DNA from: JAAZBW01 sp035647855
GTDB taxonomy: Bacteria > Actinomycetota > Actinomycetes > Actinomycetales > Actinomycetaceae
Direction of reading: 5' to 3'
Assembly: GCA_035647855.1 (NCBI GenBank)
Contig: DASRMP010000039.1
Span: 62,001-126,000 of the forward strand
Length of the DNA stretch: 64,000 nucleotides
Shown: in pieces, positions 51,646 to 60,483 of the stretch
Layout: every line of letters begins with the position of its first letter
Numbering within the stretch: position 1 is the first letter of the stretch
The notes under the pieces: model-generated
The model's input: the letters and a program-made list of their open reading frames with translations, nothing else
The model's database searches: none
What the model was told of the DNA's origin: nothing
Translations under genes and position numbers: made by a program

Positions 51646-53085
51646 GCCAGCCCCCTCCAGGCTCCTGATCACGACGTGGCACACCTCGGTTGCGGCTCGA
51701 TCGTTCGCGGGGTCGTGAACCCGCGCCCTCCAACTCGCCAGCTCGTCCGAGACGCGGGTCTCGAGCGCGTGGCGGCTCGAGCCCTCGGGCAACCCCAGAC
51801 GTCGGTGTGCTGCGAGGCCCTCTCCTCCGACAATTCGAATGGCACCCGCCTCACTGAGGCGTACCGGCAGCCCCGCGGTCCTGGCAAGTGAGAGAAGCGA
51901 GAGTTCCCTCAATTCGTGCAGGCCGAGGCGGATCCGCTCGATGCCGGCGAACAGGGGCGCGGGATTCTCCACGGGGCGGGTCAGGAGCAGCCGTTCCAGG
52001 CTCTCGAGAACGCCGTGTGCCTTCAGCGTTGCAGCGCGTCCGACGAACTGGTCCTGGACGAAGTTCCCGAACTCGATCAGCCCGCTCTGGCGCACCATCT
52101 GCTCTGACAGGAGGGACGCATTCGTCGCCCCAGTCCTGATCAGCGAGGTGGCGAGCCTGAGTCCGAAGATTCCGAACCGCGAGATGAGCTCCCGGCGTTC
52201 TTCCTCCGCAAGTGTCGTGAAGTCACTCAACCGGATGAAACGATCCGCCGAGACCAGTACCTTCTCCCGATCCTCGTGCGGCAGCGCCGCCAGTTCGCGG
52301 AACGCGGCGAATTCACGCTCACTCAGAGTCCGCGCACCTTCCGCCAGCAGACCGGCCACGGGGAAGACTCCCAGCACGAGTGATGCGAGGGAATCGTCGC
52401 GCTCGTACCTGTGGGCCACCTTGCGCGCCGAGAGGAGTGAGTCGATGCGCCCCGACCCGACCTCGTCAGCGCGCGACAGCACTGCGACGGCGTTGACCGT
52501 GCGTGACGTCCCGGCGGCCGTGTCCCGGAACGACTCAAGGAATCGGAGGTCCGAGGGATGGAGATGACGCATCAGGTAGACGATCGCGTCGGCGCTCGGG
52601 TGCGAGTCCTCGGGAGCGAGGAACCCCGTGGAACGAGCGGACGAGTCCAATGAGAGTGACGCGATTCCGGGTGTGTCGATGAGGATCACCGATTGGAGTG
52701 CGCGGGCGGGCCAGCCCACCTCGATCCGGTCGATTTCATTGGTCGGGATGTCCGGTTCGAATGTGAGTTTGCCATCCGCCCGTTCGATGGGGAGTTGCCG
52801 CCGCGATCCGTCGTGCCGGTACAACGTGACCGACGGAGTCGCTTCATACCTGTACCAGGTGACAAGACGGGTGCATTCCCCTGCGTCTGTGGCGGCGACG
52901 CGCTCCCCGAGAAACGCGTTCAGGAGAGTGGATTTCCCGGACTTGACGATGCCTGCGATCGCGAGGCGCAGCGGCTCCTGCATCTTCCGTTCGAGTTCGG
53001 TGAGGGTTCCGGGTGCATGAACGCCGTAGAGGGTGCGAGCCGAATCGAGGAGGTCGAGCACCTCGAGTTTCACATCGCGGCTCAT
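51502..53085 (-). CDS. iniC: Dynamin-like GTPase IniC
   Basis: The 527-residue protein has a dynamin-type G domain: P-loop GIVKSGKST (from 45), G3 DTPGIAS and G4 LSRADE. It reads closely along mycobacterial IniC, including TDAGECTRLVTWYRYE and the C-terminal IVGGEGLAAHRRLGL. IniC homology ends near residue 485; about 40 further residues run antisense into the membrane-protein gene, so the stop may have been displaced. Its start overlaps the iniA stop by four bases. IniA/IniC-type proteins bind and fuse or reshape membranes. Confidence 0.85.
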   Translation of the reverse strand: MSRDVKLEVLDLLDSARTLYGVHAPGTLTELERKMQEPLRLAIAGIVKSGKSTLLNAFLGERVAATDAGECTRLVTWYRYEATPSVTLYRHDGSRRQLPIERADGKLTFEPDIPTNEIDRIEVGWPARALQSVILIDTPGIASLSLDSSARSTGFLAPEDSHPSADAIVYLMRHLHPSDLRFLESFRDTAAGTSRTVNAVAVLSRADEVGSGRIDSLLSARKVAHRYERDDSLASLVLGVFPVAGLLAEGARTLSEREFAAFRELAALPHEDREKVLVSADRFIRLSDFTTLAEEERRELISRFGIFGLRLATSLIRTGATNASLLSEQMVRQSGLIEFGNFVQDQFVGRAATLKAHGVLESLERLLLTRPVENPAPLFAGIERIRLGLHELRELSLLSLARTAGLPVRLSEAGAIRIVGGEGLAAHRRLGLPEGSSRHALETRVSDELASWRARVHDPANDRAATEVCHVVIRSLEGAGSQFRSGGGDDRAPLDVMLASGPRDGTRERAHEHGEDRQTGLGAQQLL

Positions 53086-54980
53086 CGGAGGACGACATCC
53101 TTGACCTGCGCGGGCGGGAGCGGCGGCAGATCTGCCCTCAACTGTTCAAGCTGCCGGATCTGCGACTTGAGCTGAGCGACGCGCCTGTCGTGATCGGCCT
53201 GGAAGTCCCCCGCGGCCTGCTTTGCTGCGAGGAGTGCCTCCGAGAGCGAGCGGTGCATCTCGTCTGCGATCGCTCCGAAGTGGTCCCGGTCGGTGCGCTG
53301 CACCACGCGGAGCCGGTCCCTCAGTTCCTTCGCGACCTGGAAGGTCACCTCGTCGATGTATCGGCGCACTATGCTCTTCGCCTCGAATCGGCGCCGTCCG
53401 AGCCGGTTCGTCATGTCCTCCCGGTATGCGCGACGACCCACGAGAACGCCGGCGAGTAGGGAGACTGGGTTGATCAGCGAGAGCCCGATCAGACCGGTCG
53501 CGAGGCCCACCATGAGGACGCCACCGTACGAGCCCCGGACGCCGATGTAGATCTTCTCCCCCGCACTCAACCGGCCCGGTTCGAAGCCGGGAATGGGTTC
53601 CACCGGATCGAGGACGCCTTGGGTGTCACCCACGCTGAAGGTGGGCACTTCGATCTCCTCGGCCAGGAATAGTTCTGCGACATCCTCAGTCAGCCAGCGA
53701 GACCGCTCCTCCGTCCAGACAAATGTCTCAGAGACCGCGTCGGCGACGCGCTGGTAGAGCCATTCCGTGATCTGGTCCCAGATGGGCCCGGGATCGCCCT
53801 CGTCAATGGCGTTCTCCGCTTCGCGCTGGACGCGGCGAAGCCGATCGCGCAGGTCGTGCTCCATATCGGCTATGAGGTCGGTGATGCCGTCCCCCAACCG
53901 GACATTCCACTTCGAGGATCGACTCCGGAACTCCTCGGCCCGCTCCTTCGCGTAATCGAGTTCGGCAATCAGCCGGGGTGTGTCCTGCGGGTTGACGAGC
54001 GCGCTCAGTTCGCTCCGCGCCGCCAGATTCATCTGGTCGACGACGAAGTTCAGATCGTGGATCGCACTGCGAGCGGCGAGGACCTCTGCGCGTTCGAGTA
54101 TCTGCCCACGGAGGTGCGCGACCAGCGCGGGGAAACCGGACTCGTCATTGAGTTCCCGGTCCTGGTGCCGAGCCGCCCGGAGGCGGAGGTCACTCGATAC
54201 CGCGAAGAGCGGCATCTTGCCGATATCGCTGAGGTGGCCACGGTCGATCTCTTCCACCTCGCGCCAGTCCGGGTAGAGATCGGTCTTGGCGAGGACCGTT
54301 GCGACGTTCGGGGAGACCCGCATCGCATGACGGAGCAGCTGAATCTCGGGCTCGGTGTACTCCTGCGACGCGTCCGATACCAAGATGACCGCGTTTGCCG
54401 TTGCCAGACTGGACAGCGTGGCGAGCGCATTACTCGACTCGACGCCGCCGACCCCCGGAGTATCGACAAGCTGAAGGCCGCCTCGCAGTATCTCGCGGGG
54501 CAGCTGCGCCTCCGCCGCTACGATGTGACGGGTGTTGCCCGGGTTACCCGACTCGGAGACGTACTCGGCCAGCTGATCGATCGGCACATCCTGCCGTTTG
54601 ATCTCGTCCCCGTGGCGTGCCAGCACGGTTGCAGTTGGTCGCGGTCCGTACTCGACCGCCGTGGGAACCGTGGTGGCGACGTCGTCGTCGATGGGGCAGA
54701 CCGGCGCGTTCACAAGTGCATTGATGAGCTTGCTTTTGCCCTGTTTGAATTCCCCCACGATGACAACCCTGATGTTCGGGCTGCGGAGCCGGGTCGCTGT
54801 CACGCCGAGACGCTCCACGAGGTCCTCGCGCTTGGATGCCTCGGCGATGCCGCCCACTTTGTCCACGAGTCGGATGAGCTCGCCTGACGGAGGTATGGCA
54901 TGCGGGGCGACCGCGGCGGTCGGCTTGCCCCGGTTGCTGCGCTCGCGAATCTCGCGCCTGGTGGCAGCTTGTCCAGTCAT
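53082..54980 (-). CDS. iniA: Dynamin-like GTPase IniA
   Basis: The 632-residue protein has G motifs GEFKQGKS (76-83), DTPGVGG and LAKTDLY, a long helical stalk and a hydrophobic paddle (about 493-520, VLMVGLATGLIGLSLINPVSLLAGVL), the membrane-inserting part of bacterial dynamins. Length and layout match mycobacterial IniA (640 residues). ATG 54980 follows GGGGAGA; a GTG seven codons upstream has no ribosome site. It is coupled to iniC. It probably acts in membrane repair or remodelling under cell-wall stress, as known for the family. Confidence 0.88.
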   Translation of the reverse strand: MTGQAATRREIRERSNRGKPTAAVAPHAIPPSGELIRLVDKVGGIAEASKREDLVERLGVTATRLRSPNIRVVIVGEFKQGKSKLINALVNAPVCPIDDDVATTVPTAVEYGPRPTATVLARHGDEIKRQDVPIDQLAEYVSESGNPGNTRHIVAAEAQLPREILRGGLQLVDTPGVGGVESSNALATLSSLATANAVILVSDASQEYTEPEIQLLRHAMRVSPNVATVLAKTDLYPDWREVEEIDRGHLSDIGKMPLFAVSSDLRLRAARHQDRELNDESGFPALVAHLRGQILERAEVLAARSAIHDLNFVVDQMNLAARSELSALVNPQDTPRLIAELDYAKERAEEFRSRSSKWNVRLGDGITDLIADMEHDLRDRLRRVQREAENAIDEGDPGPIWDQITEWLYQRVADAVSETFVWTEERSRWLTEDVAELFLAEEIEVPTFSVGDTQGVLDPVEPIPGFEPGRLSAGEKIYIGVRGSYGGVLMVGLATGLIGLSLINPVSLLAGVLVGRRAYREDMTNRLGRRRFEAKSIVRRYIDEVTFQVAKELRDRLRVVQRTDRDHFGAIADEMHRSLSEALLAAKQAAGDFQADHDRRVAQLKSQIRQLEQLRADLPPLPPAQVKDVVLR

Positions 54981-55020
54981 CGAAGTCTCCCCGTTCTTCA
55001 CATGTGCACTATAGAACGAC

Positions 55021-55056
55021 CTGTGCCCGACCGCCCCGGAGGGCGGTCGGGCACAG
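55021..55056. terminator. 16-bp perfect hairpin between the acidic repeat gene and iniA
   Basis: Arms 55021-55036 and 55041-55056 are fully complementary over 16 bp with a four-base loop. It lies 21 bases after the stop of the minus-strand repeat-protein gene and 41 bases before the iniA start. There is no long T-run after it, so it may act as a partial terminator or RNA stabiliser, setting a high ratio of repeat protein to dynamin. Confidence 0.7.
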
Positions 55057-55076
55057 AGGCTACGACCGAATCAAGA

Positions 55077-56018
55077 TCAGATGTCGATCTCGAACTCGCC
55101 TTCCCCACCGGTCGTTGCCGCACCAGGGCTGAAGATGTTGCCGTAGTTGTCCGTTTCCCAGGACTGGGTGCTGCTCATCTCGAGCTCAGCCGTGAACGAG
55201 TCTTCGATCTCCACGTCGACGCTGTCGTAATCGAAGTTCCTGTTGAAGGAGTCTTCGAATTCAGCGTCGATCCTGGTGCTCACCGATTCGTCGTTGAACG
55301 AGTCGTCGATGCGGATGCGCGCGTCGAGATCGTAGTTCTCCGAGTAGTCCTTGAACGAGTCGTTGATCTTCGCGTTGATGGTCGTGTTGCCGACGTTGAT
55401 GTCGTCGGTCTTGAGGTCGAGATCGACGTCGGTCTGGATCACGTTGTTGCCGGCAGCAATGGAGTCGTCACCGAAGGCGGTGGTTGCGTTCTGGTTGAAT
55501 GCCTGGTTGATGGTGTTGCCGCCGCCACCGTTGGTTTCGATGATCTGGTTCACCGACTGGTCGAGCTGGAGCGACCTGTTGTCGAGGTCCAGTCCGCCAC
55601 CGGCCAGGCCGGCCGCACCGAACTTGCCCAAGCCGAGGTTGAGGTCACCGAGGCCGGCCTGGTACTGGCGCACGCCGACGGTAGTCGAACTGTCGTTCAG
55701 GGTCTGGGTGTTGAAAGTGGTCGTGACGTTGAACGAATCCTGGTTGCGGACCGAGTTGTCTTCCTTGTTGGTGAAGGAGTCCTCGATCTTGACGTCGATG
55801 TCGTCGTTGTAGGAGTCCTTGATGGAGTTGTCGACCTCAACCTCGACCTCGACCTCGAGTTCGACCTCGTCGTTGAAGGAGTCTTTGATGGACTTGTCGA
55901 CGTTGGTCGTGTCGTTGTCGTAGGTGCGGTTGTCGTTTGTGGAGTTGTCGTTCCCGCTGTCGCTGACGTTCACTTTCGTCTTGTTGCCGGACAGGACGTC
56001 GTTGTTGTTGATGGCCAT
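55077..56018 (-). CDS. Acidic Asn/Asp-rich repeat protein, paralogue of the IniB-like protein
   Basis: The 313-residue protein is extremely rich in Asp, Asn, Glu, Ser and Thr. It carries eight D-S-F/Y units (KDSFND, KDSYND, EDSFTN, QDSFNV, NDSFKD, DDSFND, EDSFNR, EDSFTA), spaced 12-22 residues, with alternating V/E or I/D stretches that suggest beta structure. A Gly/Leu segment (about 117-146) splits two repeat blocks. The core LDQSVNQ, GDDSIAAGNNV, INVGNT, INDSFKD is shared with the IniB-like protein, but the IniB N-domain is missing. No signal peptide is seen. It replaces iniB as the first gene before iniA-iniC. It may form filaments or bind metal. Confidence 0.65.
   Translation of the reverse strand: MAINNNDVLSGNKTKVNVSDSGNDNSTNDNRTYDNDTTNVDKSIKDSFNDEVELEVEVEVEVDNSIKDSYNDDIDVKIEDSFTNKEDNSVRNQDSFNVTTTFNTQTLNDSSTTVGVRQYQAGLGDLNLGLGKFGAAGLAGGGLDLDNRSLQLDQSVNQIIETNGGGGNTINQAFNQNATTAFGDDSIAAGNNVIQTDVDLDLKTDDINVGNTTINAKINDSFKDYSENYDLDARIRIDDSFNDESVSTRIDAEFEDSFNRNFDYDSVDVEIEDSFTAELEMSSTQSWETDNYGNIFSPGAATTGGEGEFEIDI
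55829..55873 (-). repeat. Hexanucleotide repeat encoding Glu-Val
   Basis: A run of near-identical GAGGTC/GAGGTT units (read on minus) encodes ELEVEVEVEVD within the repeat protein. It is a candidate for length variation by slippage between strains. Confidence 0.5.
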
Positions 56019-56038
56019 GTGGCTCTTCCCTTCTCATC

Positions 56039-56062
56039 AGGAAGCTGAGGGGCTTCCTTTTT
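56039..56062 (+). terminator. Hairpin with T-tract in the leader of the repeat-protein gene
   Basis: AGGAAGC (56039) pairs with GCTTCCT (56052) over 7 bp with a six-base loop, followed by TTTTT on the plus strand. Read in + it is a small rho-independent terminator that would stop antisense transcripts; read in minus it is a hairpin just before the ribosome site (AAGGGAAG) of the repeat-protein gene. Confidence 0.45.
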
Positions 56063-56121
56063 GTCGCCTCTGTGGCGTTGATAAGAAGTCTGGCCAATGA
56101 CCGTGTGGTCTGGCTTCGGGG

Positions 56122-56158
56122 AGTATCCCGGAGAATCCCCAAGTCTCGATGGGGATTC
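56122..56158 (-). promoter_or_regulatory. Possible promoter/operator of the minus-strand ini operon
   Basis: On minus, GATACT (56122-56127) is a possible -10. The inverted repeat GAATCCCC-N10-GGGGATTC (56133-56158) covers the expected -35 region, which itself is poor. The leader would be about 95 bases. This is the nearest promoter-like sequence to the 56018 start, but it is weak evidence. Confidence 0.3.
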
Positions 56159-56365
56159 CGATGGGGTTTGCGGGGATCCGCCCCATTTCGGCGGGATGGT
56201 CCCATCGCAGGCCGCATGTGGAGCGAAGCTTCGGCTCCGCGTGCTGGTTTCAGGCGGATCGACGCCGCCTGCGGGCCTCCTCGGCCGCGGATTTCAGCCG
56301 CCAGTCCGGTGAATGTGGCCTTCTCGGCCCGGAATGAGCCTCCCCGAGGGGGAGAACGGAGACCA

Positions 56366-56768
56366 CTGTAGGAGTTTCGGCCCTGTGGGCCGGCGCCGAC
56401 GCCGTCGAGAGGTCGATTTGGCTCGTTTTCGGCCTGTTCGCGGCCCTCCGGACCGGCGAATTCGTCTACTGTAGGAGGTTCGCTTCTTCTGTAGGTGTTA
56501 AGTGCGTGTGAAACGCCTACGGAAGAGGTCAAACGCCTACGGTTGTCGGTACACTGCCGGTTCAAGAGACTCTGCCACCGGTTGAACAGACCGAAAAGCA
56601 CCCCTGGATAGCACGAAACCAGTACGCGCTGTCGAAACTCCTACAGAAGTGGCGTAACGCCGGCGGAAGCGGCTTCCTACGAAAGCGCAACACGCTCGGG
56701 AACAAGAAGGGGGCCAAATCGACCCTTTGACGGGTGGGAGCCTGTCCACAGGGGTGAAACTCCTGCAG
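56366..56768. promoter_or_regulatory. Array of AAACKCCTACRG motifs, likely LuxR/IniR operator
   Basis: Minus-oriented copies: 56366-56377 (CTGTAGGAGTTT), 56469-56480 (CTGTAGGAGGTT), 56489-56500 (CTGTAGGTGTTA). Plus-oriented copies: 56511-56522 and 56531-56542 (both AAACGCCTACGG), 56635-56646 (AAACTCCTACAG), 56757-56768 (AAACTCCTGCAG). Degenerate plus copies: 56655-56666 and 56671-56682. The four central copies are 20 bp apart within each pair and exactly symmetric about 56505.5. All minus copies lie left and all plus copies right of that point. The IniR-like LuxR regulator encoded in the island is the candidate binder. Confidence 0.7.
56550..56555 (+). promoter_or_regulatory. Possible plus-strand -10 next to the operator array
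   Basis: TACACT begins eight bases after the plus-oriented motif at 56531-56542, the spacing expected when a LuxR-type activator overlaps the -35 position. The transcript would run toward trpB with a leader of about 365 bases. A second weak candidate nearer trpB is TTCGCC (56842) with TATACC (56865), 17 bases apart. Confidence 0.35.
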
Positions 56769-56925
56769 TGGTGGCTGGAAGCCGTTGATGAAACGTGCAA
56801 AGTAGTCGTCGGAAGCCAGGGCACAACACCCACTGAGACCGTTCGCCGCGGAATCTGGCGGCTCTATACCCTGAGCCGATGGGCGACCAGATACGCCCCG
56901 GATACTGCGAGTCAGGAGGAGATCG

Positions 56926-58158
<1,233 letters not shown>

Positions 58159-58404
58159 GTCTGCGCCTCCATGGTCACTGACTGAACGAGATCTCTCAGG
58201 CGCTTGGATGGCGTCCCTCGGGCGCTCGCCGGTGGGGGCAACCGTCATCAACCGACGGACGACCGGTACACCTGCTCGGTATCGTTGCAGGTGAGCTCCG
58301 CATTTCTGGTTCACGTTTCCCGAAATCCATGAAGCGGTGACGAGGCAACTGTGAACCGACGTCGCGGATCAAAGACGACCGGCAATCCGAATTCAGGAGT
58401 GGGG

Positions 58405-60354
58405 ATGCAAAACGAAAAATACCTTCGGCTGCTCGCCAAGGAGTACCCGAACATTCCGTCGATCCAGGGCGAACTGATCCGTCTCAAGGGCCTCGGCAAG
58501 CTGCCCAAGGGCACCGAGTACTTCTTCTCGGACCTCCACGGCGAGGACGACGCCTTCATCCACATGCTGCGTTCTGCCTCCGGCAACATCCGCGTCAAGA
58601 TCGACGAGCGGTTCGATGGCGAACTCAGCGAAGACGAACAGAACCACCTGGCCAATCTCGTGTACCAACCGGAGAACGTGCTGCGCATCATGCGCAATGA
58701 CGGCCGCGCGGACCCGCAGTGGCTCGCATACGCCGTGAGCCGCCTGATCGAACTCTGCCGGCACATCTCCGTCAAGTACCGGCGCGGCGCCATCGAAGAG
58801 AAAATGCCCGAGGAATACGCTTCGATTCTGCGCGAATTGCTTTTCACGGACACGACCGATCCCTTCCGTCGCGATTACAACTCGGAGGTGATTTCCTACA
58901 TCGCGGAGTCGGAAATCGTCTGGGATTTCATCATCGGACTGTGCGTCATGATCCAGAAGGTGTGCGTCAACGTCGTGCACATCATCGGGGACATCTTCGA
59001 CCGCGGCAACGGTCCCCACAAGATCATGGAAGAGCTGATCGACTTCGGAAACGTCGATGTCCAGTGGGGCAACCACGATGCACTGTGGATGGGAGCCGCC
59101 GCCGGCAACCTGGTGTCGATGTGCTGCGTTCTGAGGGTGGGAATCGGCTACAACACGTTCGACACGTTTGAGCACGGCTACGGCTTGAACCTGCGGGCGC
59201 TCTCCGCCTTCGCCCAGGAGGTCTACGGCGACGACCCGTGCGAGCGGTTCCGGCCCAAGACGCTGTACCAGAACATCTATGACCAGGTGGAGCCCGACCT
59301 GGCCGCCCGGATGCAGAAGGCCGTTGCGATCCTCCAGTTCAAGCTGGAGAGCCAGATGCTTGACCGCAACCCGGAGTGGGGCATCCCGGAGCGCAACGTA
59401 CTGCGCCGTACCGACTTCAGGCGCATGGTATTCAAGGACGGCGACCAGGAGCTCCCGCTGCTGGACACCAACTTCCCGACCATCGACCCGGACGACCCCG
59501 CCCGGTTGACCCCGGCCGAGGAGGAACTGCTCCGTTCGATCGAAGGTTCGTTCCTGGCGAGTGAGACGCTACGCCGCCACGTCGACTTCCTCTACGCGAC
59601 CGGCAGTACCTACCTCCGCGCGAACGGCAACCTGCTGTACCACGGCTGCGTGCCTCTGACGGAGGACGGCGAATTCGACGGCCTCACGATGGACGGCAAG
59701 TTCTACGCCGGCAGGGAACTGTTCGACTACGTCGAGCGGCAGATGATCAACGCCTACTACGACCGCGACGGCTCCGAAGACCACCGCAAGGCCGTGGACT
59801 TCATGTGGTACACGTGGATCGGGCCACTGTCACCTCTGTTCGGCAAGAGCAAGATGTCAACGTTCGAGAACTACTTCGTCGCGGACAAGGCGGTCCGCAA
59901 GGAGGTTTACAACCCCTACTACACGCTGTACGAGGACCCCGAGATGTGCAACAAGATCCTCGAGGAGTTCGACGTACCTGCCGAGACGGGACACATTTTC
60001 AACGGTCACGTCCCGGTCAAGATCAAGGACGGTGAGACGCCTCTCAAGGGTGGCGGCAAACTCTACGTCATCGACGGCGGGATCTCGAAGGCCTACCAGC
60101 CGAAGACCGGTATCGCCGGCTACACGCTGATCTTCAACTCCCACGCCCTCGCGCTCGCCGAACACACGACGTTCAGCGAGATCGAGAACGACATGGGCAG
60201 CTACACCCCGAAGCTCACCGTCACCGAGGAAATGCCGCGGCGCATCCTGACGGAGGACACCGACGAAGGGGCCGCACTCCGCGAGCGCATGACCGACCTC
60301 GAGGAGTTGATGGACGCCTACTCGAAGGGCCTCATCAAGGAGGAGCGCCTGTAG
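58405..60354 (+). CDS. fbp: Fructose-1,6-bisphosphatase class III
   Basis: The 649-residue protein matches the large class III (firmicute-type) FBPase: YFFSDLHGEDDAF, HIIGDIFDRGNGPHKIMEEL and VQWGNHDALWMGAA are the metallophosphatase-like DxH, GDxxDRG and GNHD motifs. It converts fructose-1,6-bisphosphate to fructose-6-phosphate in gluconeogenesis. ATG 58405 follows AGGAG; an in-frame GTG 18 codons upstream has no ribosome site. It converges on a class I aldolase gene across a perfect palindrome. Most actinobacteria use the class II GlpX enzyme instead. Confidence 0.9.
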   Translation: MQNEKYLRLLAKEYPNIPSIQGELIRLKGLGKLPKGTEYFFSDLHGEDDAFIHMLRSASGNIRVKIDERFDGELSEDEQNHLANLVYQPENVLRIMRNDGRADPQWLAYAVSRLIELCRHISVKYRRGAIEEKMPEEYASILRELLFTDTTDPFRRDYNSEVISYIAESEIVWDFIIGLCVMIQKVCVNVVHIIGDIFDRGNGPHKIMEELIDFGNVDVQWGNHDALWMGAAAGNLVSMCCVLRVGIGYNTFDTFEHGYGLNLRALSAFAQEVYGDDPCERFRPKTLYQNIYDQVEPDLAARMQKAVAILQFKLESQMLDRNPEWGIPERNVLRRTDFRRMVFKDGDQELPLLDTNFPTIDPDDPARLTPAEEELLRSIEGSFLASETLRRHVDFLYATGSTYLRANGNLLYHGCVPLTEDGEFDGLTMDGKFYAGRELFDYVERQMINAYYDRDGSEDHRKAVDFMWYTWIGPLSPLFGKSKMSTFENYFVADKAVRKEVYNPYYTLYEDPEMCNKILEEFDVPAETGHIFNGHVPVKIKDGETPLKGGGKLYVIDGGISKAYQPKTGIAGYTLIFNSHALALAEHTTFSEIENDMGSYTPKLTVTEEMPRRILTEDTDEGAALRERMTDLEELMDAYSKGLIKEERL

Positions 60355-60398
60355 CGGTGCGTCCGGACGGAGCCTGGATCACCAACTGAGAAGCTTCG

Positions 60399-60436
60399 AC
60401 TTCCGTTACGGGTTCGGCCGAACCCGTAACGGAAGT
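60399..60436. terminator. 38-bp perfect palindrome between fbp and the aldolase gene
   Basis: Bases 60399-60417 are exactly complementary to 60418-60436 with no spacer, centred on GGCC. As RNA this folds to a stem of about 17 bp with a tight loop in either orientation. Its position between convergent genes suggests a bidirectional terminator. Such a long perfect palindrome is unusual in this window. Confidence 0.7.
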
Positions 60437-60483
60437 GGCTTCCTTGGGAGAGCACAACAGCCTCTCCAGGGAGTGTCTCCTCG

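Larger units (their letters stand above)
56019..56925. other. 907-base non-coding control region
   Basis: No frame here looks protein-coding. Going from the repeat-protein start to trpB it holds: a short hairpin (56039-56058), an inverted repeat GAATCCCC/GGGGATTC (56133-56158), GC-rich stem-loops (CTCCCC/GGGGAG at 56340-56354; CGGCCC/GGGCCG at 56378-56392) and the CCTAC motif array (56366-56768). This is by far the largest gap in the window and seems to control both flanking genes. Confidence 0.7.

Noticed and set aside
56151..56195. Possible G-quadruplex (three GGGG runs and one GGG)
   Set aside because: The loops are long and uneven (8, 5 and 17 bases), and complementary C-runs favour ordinary stems.
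56072..56371. Small plus-strand frame in the control region
   Set aside because: It has no ribosome site and Arg/Pro/Ser shadow composition, and it overlaps inverted repeats.
56366..56768. CRISPR-like array
   Set aside because: The repeats are 12 bp, occur in both orientations with uneven outer spacing, and no cas gene is near; an operator array fits better.
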